From contig CM053247.1 in the NCBI GenBank assembly GCA_028583405.1, positions 11,551,563-11,615,562 of the forward strand: a stretch of DNA of 64,000 bases, in the 5' to 3' direction. The notes beneath the pieces are model-generated. The model was given only the letters and a program-made list of their open reading frames with translations, was not told the DNA's origin and did no database searches. A program made the translations under genes and the position numbers. Origin of the DNA: Pogonophryne albipinna (Eukaryota; Chordata; Actinopteri; Perciformes; Artedidraconidae). Shown one piece after another: positions 47,851-59,310 of this stretch (positions within the stretch are counted from its first letter, which is position 1; each line of letters begins with the position of its first letter).

Positions 47851-48662
47851 TAAATGGATTGATTTTGGAACACATCATTTACTGTGAGGATTTCCAAACA
47901 GATTACATTGTTATACAATTCTCTGTCTGTATTATGTTTCATTTATTAAATCTTTTTAAGAATCATACAACCCGTATAGGCTTTTTTTTAATGAATTCAA
48001 TATTTTTCTAGTTCCTGACGCTTGGCCTCTGATCTATTAACTGCATAGTTTTTAAATGCTAGACACCGCTTTTCAGAAGTTTATTTTTTCAGTTATTGTA
48101 TCTAATTTATTTTGGAGAAATTGATCAAATTCTGAGGTATAGGCAAACGTCATAATACAAAAAGGAGAGTCTTACACCCATTAAAATCAAGAAGGCCTCT
48201 GGCGACCCCTAGTGAGGGTCACGTGAGGTTTGTTTACATTTTGCAGTGACGTTGATGTCACTACTTCTTCCTCTGTGGCACGTTAGAGCCCACTACTATT
48301 GCAATACTGCCCCGAGTGGCTGTTATTGTTAAGTAATGCTTGTGTTCGTTCGGATGAATTTCTTTGAGCTACGACTTCTTTATCCTCTTCGTAATGCAGA
48401 CTGAGCTCTGTGTAATTAGTTATTATGTTTAAGTTCTGCATAATTGGTCATAAAATGTGTTCTGATCTTCATCTAAGTCACAACAATAGACAAACACAGT
48501 CTGCTTAAACTAATACCACACAAACAATTATATGTTTTCATGTTTTTATTGAACACACCATGTAAACATTCACAGTGCAGGGTGGAAAAAGTATGTGAAC
48601 CCCTAGGCTAAAGACTTCTTCAAGAGCTAATTGGAGTCAGGAGTCAGCCAACCTGGGCCCTT

Positions 48663-48810
48663 TCTCATTTCTCTAACTCCCCTCCTCGACTCCCCTCCTC
48701 GACTCCTATCCTCGATACTTAGTCCCGCCCACAGGAGATGTGAGCCGAGGAGCCGAGGAGGGGAACCGAGGAGAGAGGAGGGGAAGCAGCAGGCGGTTAG
48801 AGAAATGAGA
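48663..48810. repeat. Long imperfect hairpin within the unclassified element
   Basis: Arms begin tctcatttctctaac (48663-48677) and end gttagagaaatgaga (48796-48810), exact complements. Between them ctcccctcctcgactc-type and gccgaggaggggaacc-type tracts are complementary in part. It could fold into a stem of about 60-70 bp. Confidence 0.7.
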
Positions 48811-48968
48811 ACTCCTCTCCTCTGAGCGGTCATTTTAAAGAGACGTCCATTAATGATGACAGGAGGCACAGCAGCCCTCTGTCTGATGGACAGATGTCTT
48901 CATGATCACTTCTTTACTTTGATTCATTCACAGTGCGGTGTCATGAGACAATAACAGGCTACAGATGC

Positions 48969-48970
<2 letters not shown>

Positions 48971-49035
<65 letters not shown>
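48971..49035. repeat. (AC)n microsatellite, ~65 bp
   Basis: This AC tract is followed by atatatgtatatatttatat. It lies inside the unclassified element. Confidence 0.97.
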
Positions 49036-49040
<5 letters not shown>

Positions 49041-49943
49041 GTATATATTTATATACATATATATACGATTTCAGAATCAAACAGAGCACTCTCATAATAA
49101 CGTAACACTATCAGAGACTGGATATATCCCCCCCCCCCCTCTCTGGTCGCTACAATGAGGAAAATAAATGACGGACCAAAAGTTTTATTTACAAGTATTA
49201 AAAGTAAGCAGAGGACACCAAACCAACTGAGACCTGTCTGTCCGCTGCATCTACACACACACTGTACCACACACACACACGCACCTACAGCCTAACAGCC
49301 GTTGTGTATTTTATTATGTGAAGCACTAAATGGTTTTAGAAAAATATGGACTCTTTGTTTGTAGATATCTACTAAACTACAGCAAATAAAGAGAGTAGGC
49401 CTGTTATACTGAGTGATATATATTATACACACTGCTCTGCTTTCTGCGGACATCACAGCTGTTCTCTCTGGAAATATCGCGTCGCGATGAGAGCAGTTAA
49501 TAAAATAATATCCAGGGGATGCATGCAGAGCTGTCATTGGCTGAGATCAGTCCGGCCGTGCGTCACGACTCTTTGAAACATCTCTGTTGCCGGAAATGCA
49601 TCCACGAAGGAGCCGTGGAGGACCGTGGAGGACCCATCAGTGTATCCTCGGTTAGAGCTCCTCCAGAGAGCCTCCTCGATGCTCGATGCTCGGTCCTCGA
49701 AGTGCATTTAGAGAAATGAGATGTCCTTCAACATGGCGCGCTGAAATTCATTTCCGGGTCACGACCGGAGGACCGAGGAGTCGAGGAGGGGGATTTGATG
49801 AAATGAGAAAGGGCCCTGGAGTCCAATCAATGAGACGAGATTGGAGGTGTTGGTTAAAGCTGCCCTGCCCTATAAAAAATATATATATATTATATATAAT
49901 ATAAAAATTTGCTATTCTTAAGAAGCATTGCCAGATGTGAACC

Positions 49944-50459
49944 ATGCCTCGCACAAAAGAGCTCTCAGAAGACCTACGATTAAGAATTGTTGACTTGCAT
50001 AAAGCTGGAAAGGGTTACAAAAGTATCTCTAAAAGCCTTGATGTTCATCAGTCCACGGTAAGACAAATTGTCTATAAATGGAGAAAGTTCAGCACTGTTG
50101 CTACTCTCCCTAGGAGTGGCCGTCCTGTAAAGATGACTGCAAGAGCACAGCGCAGAATGCTCAATGAGGTGAAGAAGAATCCTAGAGTGTCAGCTAGAGA
50201 CTTAAAGAAATCTCTGGCACATGCTAACATCTCTGTTGACGAATCTACGATACGTAAAACACTGAACAAGAATGGAGTTCATGGGAGGACACCACGGAGG
50301 AATCCACTGCTGTCCAGAAAAAACATTGCTGCACGTTTGAAGTTTGCAAAAGAGCACCTGGATGTTCCACAGCACTACTGGCAAAATATTCTGTGGACAG
50401 ATGAAACCAAAGTTGAGTTGTTTGGAAGGAACACACAACGCTATGTGTGGAGAATCCAA
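49944..50459 (+). pseudogene. Tc1-like transposase, C-terminally truncated
   Basis: It is open from [20 protein letters not shown] through the paired-type helix-turn-helix region, the linker PRSGRPVK (residues ~56-63) and the first catalytic block ILWTDETKVELFGRN (Asp at ~153) to RYVWR. It then runs straight into the 3' inverted repeat. A full protein would be about 340 residues, so about half is deleted, including the second Asp and the Glu. Any product could bind ends but not cut; that is inference. Confidence 0.9.
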
Positions 50460-50539
50460 AGGGTTCACATACTTTTTCTTGCAACTGTATGTCTGTTTTA
50501 CATTAATGGTTGAATCTAGCAATCTTTACGATCATGAAT

Positions 50540-52965
50540 CACATTTATGCGTAACAAGTGACAGGAACATTATTTGTTATTATTTCCAGACTGGATGAAT
50601 TAAAGGGTATACAAATCATTCATTTGAATATCAGGAGTATATTGCCCAAAATTAATTTACTTCGGACATGGGTTGTCCTACATAAACCTAAAATCATCAC
50701 ACTCTCTGACACTTGGCTTAATAGTAACATTTCCGATAGTGAACTAAAAATCACAAATTATTTGCGTTACAGATCTGATAGATGCAGCAGGGGTGGAAGT
50801 GTGGCTATTATATCTCCTCTGACCTTGTGACTGAGCTAATTGCTACTTCTATAGAGCCTCTACATTTTGAATGCATTTTTCTTAAAATCATTGTTCATGA
50901 AAATAAATGTTTAACTATTGGTAGCATCTATAGGCCACCTTCTTCACCTGCAGAGTCTTTTAACCACATCATCGACACTATCAACTGCATTTCCTGCGGA
51001 AATGAAATAATCTTGCCTGGTGATTTCAACAAAAATTGGTTGGATAAATCATCTGATAGAGAGAGAAAACGTTTCGGTGGTTTAAATGTTAAACAGCTAA
51101 GTAATGAGCAGACTCGTATCACTCTTAGAACGCAAGCTCTGCTTGACTGGATACTGGTGTCACACCCTGACAGAATCTTAAAAGCGGGTGTCATGTCGGA
51201 TTGCTTCAGCGATCATTCAATTGTTTATTGCGTATGGAAAATCAAATTAATTAAACTGCCTCCCAAACTAGTCAAAATCAGACAATATAAAAAATGGAAT
51301 GTTGATTTATTTATTAATGATGTTGTTGCCCTTAATTGGGACAGATGTCAACTTATACCTTTTGTACAAGATGCTTGGGATTTTCTGCATAAAGAGTTCA
51401 CTGATGTCATGAACAAACATGCACCTGTGAGAACGGCTAAGGTCAAAGGTCAACATCTCCCTTGGATCAATTCTGAGCTCATCAGTCTCTTTAGGGAAAG
51501 GGATAAAGCATGGTCGATATATCATCATTCAAGAACTATAGCCGATTGGGAAGTATACAGGCATCTTCTAAATCTGAGTAAAACCAAAACCCGAAATGCT
51601 AAATCCAACTACTATAAAGAATCTCTCACTTCGGACTTTAAGAATCCAAAGCAATTTTGGACTAAAATTAAATCTATTTTAAATAAATCAGATAAACATT
51701 CTATTAATAAAATAAGAACTGCTGATACAATTATTCATGACCCATTATCCATTGCCCAAATATTCAATCAGCATTTTGTTAATGTATGTTAATGTACTAT
51801 CTGACTCCTATTTGTCGACTGGTATTTCTAATAGTAACTCATACTGCAACAGTTCTTTTTTTTTTAAGAAGATTCTACCACACGAAGTTCATAATGCTAT
51901 CACAGAATTAAAAGTGGATGGCAGTGCAGGACTTGATGGTATAGAAAACAGGTTTATAAAATTAACGTCCCATATTCTCATGTACCCACTTGCTGATTTG
52001 TTCAACCTGTCTTTGTCCACCTGTGAGTTGCCGACTATTTGGAAATATGCCTAATCACTACACAACAATATGTCATGCTACTTACATTTTCGAATGACTT
52101 GTACTCTGCTGCAGATGATGGTGAACTCACAGGTGCAATTTGTATTGACTTGACAAAAGCCTTTGATTTTGTTGATCAATATCTGCTCCTGGATAAACTT
52201 CACGGCATTGGCCTTTCTAATAATACAGTGTTATGGTTTAACTCGTACCTTCACAATAGAAAGCAATGTGTGGTTGTCAATGGAAAACAGTCTGACCTGT
52301 TGATCCAACAAAAGGGTGTACCCCAAGGATCAACTCTGGGCCCACTTCTGTTTTCTATTTACATAAATTATTTATCTTATTGTCTCATTAATTATCGTAC
52401 TCAGCTTTATGCTGATGACACTGTCGTATAAATTATACATCCAAATCTGACTTTACACAAATTCAGATCTCTCTTCAATCGGATATTAATATCTTACAGG
52501 ACTGGCTATCACACAATAAACTACTGCTCAACAAAACAAAATCTTATACTATGGTCTTTGGTACCAGGCAGAAGCTCAAATCTAAACCTAATGTAGTAAT
52601 AACATGTAAGAATGGCACTTCTCTGCATAAAGTTGATAGCTTTAAATATCTTGGTATATGGCTAGACTCTGAACTTTCATTTAAACTACATATAAAGCAT
52701 GTAATACAAAAAGTCAATTACGGAATTGGTGTCTTAGACCGCTCTCGCAATTGTTTTACGCTCAGTGTCCGTAAGATAATTGCTTCTCAACTTATTCTTC
52801 AGATTATGGACTATTGTGATGTTGTCTACCAAAATGCACATAAATCAGATCTTGCTCCACTCAACATAGCCTACAATAGACTATGCAGATTTGTTCTTGG
52901 TTGTCCTTTTCGTACATATCACTGCACAATGTATAACCAACTTAAATGGCCTTCATTAAATGTAA
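50540..52965 (+). pseudogene. LINE with endonuclease and reverse transcriptase, broken
   Basis: The apurinic-endonuclease-like domain reads IIHLNIRSILPKINLLRTWV, ITLSDTWLNSNISDSELKIT, then after a frameshift at ~50800 LTIGSIYRPPSSP, ILPGDFNKNWLD and SDHSIVYCVW (catalytic Asp and His). The linker continues to 51792. The RT domain follows with breaks: SAGLDGIENRFIKL, then a deletion of ~60 codons at ~52055, ICIDLTKAFDFVDQYLLLDK, QKGVPQGSTLGPLLFSIYIN, YADDTVV (52410-52430) and FKYLGIWLDSELSFKLHIKH. The protein type is CR1/L2/Rex-like ORF2. Its 3' end continues beyond the insertion at 52966. It is non-functional. Confidence 0.9.
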
Positions 52966-53692
52966 GGGTGCGTTCACACCAGCCTTTTATAGTCCGGTTG
53001 AATGGAACCCTGGTGCGTTTAGCCGCTTGGTGCGGTTCATTTGGGTCGGTGTGAACGCAGTCCGAGACCTCTTAAGTGAACTAAACAACCGGACTCTGGT
53101 CCGCTAAAATAGGTGGTCTCGGAACGCTTGCTTGCGAACTCTGGAGCGGTTCATTGCTGGTGTGAACGCAGTCCGCACCAAAACATAGGAAGCGTAGTAT
53201 TTACGTGTCACAAGAACGCGGATGTCTTCAAAAATCTTTAGCGAAAGAGTCTTTCAAGACATCCGCGGTTGTTTAGTTAAAGAGTGAAGCAGAATTAAGT
53301 GTTGAACAGTGTCGTGTAAAGTAAAAATGCTCCGTCAACTAGGCTACATAAAATTAAGAACACCTGTCGTCTGTGAAACGCCCCTCCTTACTGCAGAACG
53401 TCTCTCATTATATGTGTTATAATGTTTTTTAACGGACGTTGTCTGATTATATAATCATATGCGCGGGCCGTTAGTGTCTGTTGATCTCCAGATTAACAGC
53501 AGCATGAGAATAACCTGCCGAAAGTGCCGATGTTCCATGGCGGAGGCTCCGGTAGAAATTGCCGGGATTTGCGTTTTTACCCCCTTAATGTCTGACCAAT
53601 GGTTGAACAGCATTTCCGTGCACATGACTTGTGTTTAAAGTTTATAGTCCGTTTGAGTTTTGCCCGTGTGAACGCAAACCGAACCTTCTGAA
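52966..53692. mobile_element. hAT-like MITE in LINE, probable TSD aaatgtaa
   Basis: It begins gggtgcgttcacacc; the right side has gtgtgaacgcaaaccgaacc. aaatgtaa occurs at 52958-52965 and 53693-53700. Internal gtgtgaacgcagtccg motifs appear twice. The right end does not pair base for base with the left, so the boundary is less certain than for other elements here. Confidence 0.6.
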
Positions 53693-54043
53693 AAATGTAA
53701 CAATGTAACAAACTGTCGTCTGGTATTACTACTATTAGGTGTGCTATTAGATCTCTTGCATCATTGGGTATGTTTAAACATGCATAATCATCTCACTTTC
53801 AACTGGTCTGTACTTGTTATTGATGAAACTGATTTTGATGAAACTGATTTGCTCGAATGTCTCTCAAATTGTAATGATTGTAATGATTGTATGCATTGCT
53901 TGAATTTTACTTAACAGACTGTACGTGGTTTGTCTTGTTTGTCATGTTTTGCTTATTGTCTTTTTGTTTATGTATGTCTGTAAGTTGTTGCTATTGTCGG
54001 GACCCCCTTGAAAACGAGATGGTGCATCTCAAGGGGTTTATCC

Positions 54044-55278
54044 TAGTGATGTGTCGGTCGCGAACGAGCCGGCTCAAAGAGCCGGCTGTTTTAAGTGAAC
54101 GACGGGAGCCGGCTCTCGAACGAGCCGTTTTTTTGTTGTTTTTTTGCGGAGGGATATAGATCGGCTTGAAGGCACATTATGCATGTATGTATGCATACAT
54201 GCAATGTGCACATTATCCCGCTTATTACATGGCCACATTCTCAACAAAGTAACGACATGACTCCCAATATTAATTGAAATGCTTTTATGGATTTAGAAAA
54301 TGATTTTATTGATTTAAAAAATAGTTTTATGTATTGATTTAAATTGACATGCATCCGCTAAGAAAAGTAGTCCGTTGTTACTTTTTGAACTAATGTAGCA
54401 ACGGCAGGAACTGCTTCGATAGTGTTTTTGAGGAGCTTTTTGATTACAGATTTGAAAACATCGTTGCTTGCTTTAAAAGTAGCACAATTCATTATGTCAA
54501 ACCTTGGAAAGTATCTAGATATCCCTGCCCTAATGCCAAAGTAACTGGCAACTGAATATGTGTCGCCGTTTGATGTCTATGTCTGGACCGCTGCGTAAAA
54601 AGGAGGGTTTCTGCCCCATTACTTCTCTTCTTACTTCTATAAGAATAAAACACGGAGGACGGAGATATCTTTTGCTCCCCCTCTTCTGACAGCCCAGCAG
54701 CTGATCTCAAAGCACGCTCCCCTCTCCTGCAGGGGGGCGTGGTCAGCTGCAGCTCACAGAATCAACCCCCTGCAAAAACAGCGCTGGAAAGAGCAAGTAG
54801 AGCGAAATGAGGCATGGCTAAAATGCAGGATCTTTTTGGGATTTAAAAAAAAAAAACTATATTTATATACTTTATATAGGTCGATACAGTAGCCCCTTTT
54901 TTTTTAAATAGTTGTTATAGGTGTTGCTATCTGTTTTGTGTAGCGTGGTTCTACAAGCAAGTCAATGCATTCATTGGGTGGTATCAGAGAGTTACAAGGG
55001 TCTGTAAATGCAATGAAAACAATTGGCCACAGCAAATCATTTATATTAAACATGTAATTTTTACTTTTGAATACTTCAGTACAAAGGTTGTATTGAATAA
55101 GTTAAGTGATATATGTGTACACATATAATTAGTCAAAACAGGGCTACATTTGATTTAATTAAAAGGTATAATATGTGGTAAACTGAAGAGCCGTTTGGGA
55201 GCCGAAAGAGCCGGCTCTTCTTGGTGAGCCGAGCCAAATGATCCGGCTCACCAAGAAGAGCCGGAATTCCCATCACTA
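54044..55278. mobile_element. hAT-type element, TSD gtttatcc
   Basis: It begins tagtgatgtgtcggtcgcga and ends attcccatcacta, flanked by gtttatcc at 54036-54043 and 55279-55286 (perfect). gagccggctc repeats are subterminal on both sides. Most of the interior (54226-54881) is a repeat also found at 26771-27423. No transposase is present. Confidence 0.94.
54226..54881. repeat. ~650-bp repeat, copy B (matches 26771-27423)
   Basis: It is nearly identical to copy A over its whole length, from ttacatggccac to actttatatagg. Here it lies inside a hAT, whereas copy A is part of a TTAA-flanked element whose true right end is missing in copy B. Confidence 0.85.
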
Positions 55279-55815
55279 GTTTATCCCAATAAATAAAATG
55301 TCTATATATATATATAAAAATGTATGCCACCAGGAAAAGCAATTCAGTTCCCACGTGCGCATTAATGTGTATACCAACTGAATCGGATCCAGTAGCAGCT
55401 GGCACATCTTCACTCATGTCTCCTGGGACAGACCAACACATAGAAATGGTGTGACACCTTCAAGGCACAAATCCCACATAGGTCAAGATAGTTTTTTCAT
55501 AAAAATGAAGAGAAATATAGCCATAAAACGACAAAAAAAGAAGTCTACCGAACTGAAATAATACAAAGACATGTTTTCAAATGTTTGATAAATGTCACAC
55601 CACTAAGTAGACATCATTTAGGAACATCACAAACTGAATGAAGAATGCATAATAAAATATTGATTGCACAGCAGCAATTTCTGAGAATCCATTTTAATGA
55701 GACAGTGAAAAAAATAGTGCGCTGGAAGCTCTGATTTTATAAAGATATGCAATGATACTTTTTATGATATGCAAATGCAATCACACACAGTACATGCACA
55801 CAGGCTTCCATTATA

Positions 55816-57418
55816 CAGTGGGGCAAAAAAGTATTTAGTCAGCCACCAATTGTGCAAGTTCTCCCACTTAAAAAGATGAGAGAGGCCTGTAATTTTCATC
55901 CTAGGTACACCTCAACTATGAGAGACAGAATGGGGGGAAAGAATCCAGGAAATCACATTGTAGGATTTGTAATGAATTAATTGGTAAATTCCTCGGTAAA
56001 ATAAGTATTTGGTCACTTACAAACAAACAAGATTTCTGGCTCTCACAGACCTGTAACTTCTTCTTTAAGAGCCTCCTCTGTCCTCCACTCGTTAACTGTA
56101 TTAATGGCACTTGTTTGAACTCGTTATCAGTATAAAAGACACCTGTCCACAACCTCAAACAGTCACACTCCAAACTCCACTATGGCCAAGACCAAAGAGC
56201 TGTCAAAGGACACCAAAAACAAAATTGTAGACCTGCACCAGGCTGGGAAGACTGAATCTGCAATAGGTAAGCAGCTTGGTGTGAAGAAATCAACTGTGGG
56301 AGCAATTATTAGAAAATGGAAGACATACAAGACCACTGATAATCTCCCTCGATCTGGGGCTCCACACAAGATCTCACCCCGTGGGGTCAAAATGATCACA
56401 AGAACGGTGAGCAAAAATCCCAGAACCACACGGGGGGACCTAGTCAATGAGCTGCAGAGAGCTGGGACCAAAGTAACAAAGGCTACCATCAGTAACACAC
56501 TACGCCGCCAGGGACTCAAATCCTGCAGTGCCAGACGTGTCCCCCTGCTTAAGCCAGTACATGTCCAGGCCCGTCTGAAGTTTGCTAGAGAGCATTTAGA
56601 TGATCCAGAAGAGGATTGGGAGAATGTCATATGGTCAGATGAAACCACAATAGAACTTTTTGGTAAAAACTCAACTAGACGTGTTTGGAGGAGAAAGAAT
56701 GCTGAGTTGCATCCAAAGAACACCATACCTACTGTGAAACATGGGGGTGGAAACATCATGCTTTGGGGCTGTTTTTCTGCAAAGGGACCAGGACGACTGA
56801 TCCGTGTAAAGGAAAGAATGAATGGGGCCATGTATCGTGAGATTTTGAGTGACAACCTCCTTCCATCAGCAAGGGCATTGAAGATGAAACGTGGCTGGGT
56901 ATTTCAGCATGACAATGATCTCAAACACACCGCCCGGGCAACGAAGGAGTGGCTTCGTAAGAAGCATTTCAAGGTCCTGGAGTGGCCTAGCCAGTCTCCA
57001 GATCTCAACCCCATAGAAAATCTTTGGAGGGAGTTGAAAGTCCGTGTTGCCCAGCAACAGCCCCAAAACATCACTGCTCTAGAGGAGATCTGCATGGAGG
57101 AATGGGCCAAAATACCAGCAACAGTGTGTGAAAACCTTGTGAAGACTTACAGAAAACGTTTGACCTCTGTCATTGCCAACAAAGGGTATATAACAAAGTA
57201 TTGAGATGAACTTTTGTTATTGACCAAATACTTATTTTCCCACATAATTTGCAAATAAATTATTTAAAAATCAGACAATGTGAATTTCTGGATTTCTTTT
57301 TTTCTCATTTTGTCTCTCATAGTTGAGGTATACCTAGGATGAAAATTACAGGCCTCATCTTTTTAAGTGGGAGAACTTGCACAATTGGTGGCTGATTAAA
57401 TACTTTTTTGCCCCACTG
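55816..57418 (+). mobile_element. Intact-looking Tc1-like transposon
   Basis: TA flanks at 55814-55815 and 57419-57420. Inverted repeats of 116 bp (55816-55931) and 112 bp (57307-57418) start cagtggggcaaaaaagtatt and differ by three substitutions and one 4-bp gap. Between them is a single uninterrupted 340-codon transposase gene. Every part needed for transposition is visible, which sets this copy apart from the other elements in the window. Confidence 0.96.
56182..57204 (+). CDS. Tc1-like DD34E transposase, full open frame
   Basis: The 340-residue protein starts [20 protein letters not shown], the usual start of the group. Residues 1-110 form the paired-like double helix-turn-helix, with PRSGAPHK at ~56-63 in place of the GRPR-type linker. 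The RNase-H-fold catalytic core has D153 ([14 protein letters not shown]), a glycine-rich box ([13 protein letters not shown], ~187-199), D244 ([11 protein letters not shown]) and E279 ([11 protein letters not shown]). There are 34 residues between D244 and E279, the Tc1 spacing. Length is normal for the family. HDNDLKH has Leu where Pro is usual. No stop or frameshift is present. The frame at 56163-56855 on the other strand is its shadow. Confidence 0.96.
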   Translation: MAKTKELSKDTKNKIVDLHQAGKTESAIGKQLGVKKSTVGAIIRKWKTYKTTDNLPRSGAPHKISPRGVKMITRTVSKNPRTTRGDLVNELQRAGTKVTKATISNTLRRQGLKSCSARRVPLLKPVHVQARLKFAREHLDDPEEDWENVIWSDETTIELFGKNSTRRVWRRKNAELHPKNTIPTVKHGGGNIMLWGCFSAKGPGRLIRVKERMNGAMYREILSDNLLPSARALKMKRGWVFQHDNDLKHTARATKEWLRKKHFKVLEWPSQSPDLNPIENLWRELKVRVAQQQPQNITALEEICMEEWAKIPATVCENLVKTYRKRLTSVIANKGYITKY

Positions 57419-57420
57419 TA

Positions 57421-57860
57421 TGTCACAATCATTTATGATTCTCTGGGGGACGGTGATGAAAGGAGAAACCAAACAGAACGCAAGCACTGGAAAAGGACAA
57501 GTTAAAATATGAGAGGAGAAGAGGATTGAATAATATTGAAGAGGAGAGGATGGGAAAAAGGGAAAACAGTAAGTATGGTTGAGAGGAGGGGAGGTTCAAG
57601 ACAAATACTAATGAGATAGAAGGAAGGACGGGATAGAAAGACAGAAGAAGATAAGACAGGACCAAAGAACAGTGAAGGAAAAAGAGAAGTGAAAAGGAGT
57701 AGAGACAAAAGCGTGGCGGAAAAGAGGATTAAGGGAAGGAAAGAGAAGTTTGAGTCAAAAGTGAAAAATAAAGATAAAAGAAGAAGAGGGGAGAAGGGAG
57801 GGTAAAAAGAAGGAAGGGAAAGGGGGTGAGGAGAGGAGAGATCATCCACTAATCACAGGG
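57421..57860. repeat. Polypurine (GA-rich) tract
   Basis: From about 57480 to 57845 the plus strand is overwhelmingly A and G (for example gagaggagaagaggattgaa, gggaagggaaagggggtgag). Serine/leucine/phenylalanine-rich minus frames are by-products. Long purine-pyrimidine tracts can adopt triplex DNA. A shorter similar tract lies at 58843-58910. Confidence 0.85.
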
Positions 57861-57972
57861 TCGATGGTTACAAACTGAACAGAACAACACCTTGCTGGTA
57901 AAAGCTGTGGATAATGGCGGCCCATGTAAACAACACAGGGATATTTGGGGTAGGAGACGACGAGAATATTAA

Positions 57973-58837
57973 AGGTCCCATGTCATGCTTTTCTGGTTAT
58001 TACCCGTCCCCTTGTGTGTTATGTAGCTTTTTCTGCATGTAAACGGTCTGCAGAGTCACAAACCCTCAAAGTACACCCTGTAGCGAGTACAACTCTAACA
58101 CAGGAAAGACGTGTCTATGCTGCTCCAGAACGCCTCGTTGGAGATTTCTCTTTTTCCATTTGTTTCTTCCTGAGTATCATGACGTGACCATGCCCAGGTC
58201 CAAATGGACCAATCCGTGGAGCTCCTCACACAAACACACTCACTCAGCCTTATCTTTTCTCACCCGCGCTACTCCAAGGAGTTTTGCCGGCACACACCTT
58301 ATCTTTTCTCAGCCTCGGCTCCGTGGATCTCCACTCACAGTTCGCCACACACTCACGTGTGTGTGCTCAGGCTGAGTCTCGCTGTCTCGCAGACCCCACG
58401 CAGCAACCAGGAAACAACACCAGTAATCCAGCTCACACTGTCCGCTCCTCGAGCCCCACAGGGCGGAGCAGCGAGCCGCGCAACATTCCGCCAACACGGC
58501 ACCCAGACCCCACGCAGCATTCTCATCTGTTTGTCATTACTGGTGTCATTTTCTGGTTGCTAACGCCATTGTAACACATAAACACTGATGTTCCGCTGTA
58601 ACGGTGGTGGACTCATCAGAAGAGAGTGGGCGAGCTGACCAATCAGAGCACACTGGGCTCATGGGGAGGGGGGGGGCAGGAGCTCCAACAAGCCGTTTAG
58701 GACAGAGAGTGAATACACATACAGAGATGCTGTTTGAGAAACCAATGTGAGTTTGGAACATTGAACAATGTAAATATATTCTAGTAGACCTCAACAATGG
58801 AATTATGATCAGTATAAATGGCCATGACATGGGACCT
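57973..58837 (+). mobile_element. TTAA-flanked (T2/Kolobok-like) element, complete
   Basis: TTAA at 57969-57972 and 58838-58841 flank inverted ends aggtcccatgtcatgctttt and aggtcccatgtcatggccat, which are identical for 15 bases. It is 865 bp with no transposase. It is the most complete of the three related copies (12044, 29128) and shows what the site at 12105 looked like before the Harbinger-like insertion. Confidence 0.9.
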
Positions 58838-58994
58838 TTAAGAAAGCATGGAAGAGGAGAGGAGATAGGGGAGGATGGAAGTTAAAGGAGAGAGGAAAGG
58901 AAAGACAAATATGTATCTGAGAGCGGAGTCTGCAGGTCTGTGTGTACCTGAGGGAGTTGGAGAGAGACAGGGAGTGGGGGGGCAGAGGAATCCA

Positions 58995-59310
58995 ACACTG
59001 TCAATCATATTAATCACTGGTGAAAGACTGAAAACTCATCTCTCGCAGACTGAAAACTCATCTTTTTCGACTCCACCTCGAGCGATAGAATTACTAACAA
59101 AGAACTGCTAACAGAGCACTTATATACTAATAAAGGACTGGCTTATCTATAGCCAGTTGAGTAGCACTTGAAATGTTTGGCTCGATGAAACCTGATGTAC
59201 TTATATGATTCTGTTTTCTTCAAGGTTGTGTCTTCCTGGTCGAATGTACTTATTGTAAGTCGCTTTGGATAAAAGCGTCAGCTAAATGCAATGTAATGTA
59301 ATGTAATGGT
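58995..59310 (+). pseudogene. LINE C-terminal fragment and 3' end
   Basis: With decay the plus strand retains LETHLRELKTHL-like and GSMKPDV coding, then gtacttattgtaagtcgctt, tggataaaagcgtcagctaa, atgcaatgtaatgtaatgta. This closing motif is one of the most abundant LINE ends in teleosts. It is 5'-truncated. Confidence 0.65.

Larger units (their letters stand above)
48657..49814. mobile_element. Unclassified TIR element, apparent 5-bp TSD cctgg
   Basis: Perfect 15-bp inverted ends gccctttctcatttc, extending imperfectly through cccctcctcgactcc to about 45 bp, are flanked by cctgg at 48652-48656 and 49815-49819. The surrounding Tc1-like sequence is continuous when this 1158-bp block and one cctgg are removed (gccaacctggagtccaatca), confirming an insertion. 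Inside are a large hairpin (48663-48810), an (AC)n tract, many gaccgaggag-type repeats, and extra copies of the end motif (agagaaatgaga at 48801 and 49709). No protein is encoded. I cannot assign a superfamily. Confidence 0.82.
48430..50510 (+). mobile_element. Tc1-like element, 3' truncated, with insertion
   Basis: The left terminal region starts near ctgcataattggtcataaaa (48437), runs through gtttttattgaacacaccat and reaches tggaaaaagtatgtgaaccc. Its inverted counterpart is gggttcacatactttttctt followed by gcaactgtatgtctgtttta, which fades out near 50510. A 1158-bp foreign element is inserted at 48657-49814. The transposase is cut after the first catalytic region. The LINE at 50540 follows directly. 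Confidence 0.8.
53701..55310 (+). repeat. LINE 3' UTR, split by a hAT
   Basis: Sequence after the MITE carries little of the remaining coding region and then the 3' UTR. The end is reached by joining 54043 to 55287: gacccccttgaaaacgagat, ggtgcatctcaaggggttta, tcccaataaataaaatg. The ccccttga/tctcaagggg arms form the terminal stem-loop typical of this LINE group, followed by a ta-rich tail. Confidence 0.7.

Noticed and set aside
56163..56855. 230-codon minus-strand frame
   Set aside because: It is antisense to the intact Tc1-like transposase and explained as its shadow.
57429..57849. Ser/Leu/Phe-rich minus-strand frames of 78 and 115 codons
   Set aside because: By-product of the polypurine tract: low complexity, no start context or homology.
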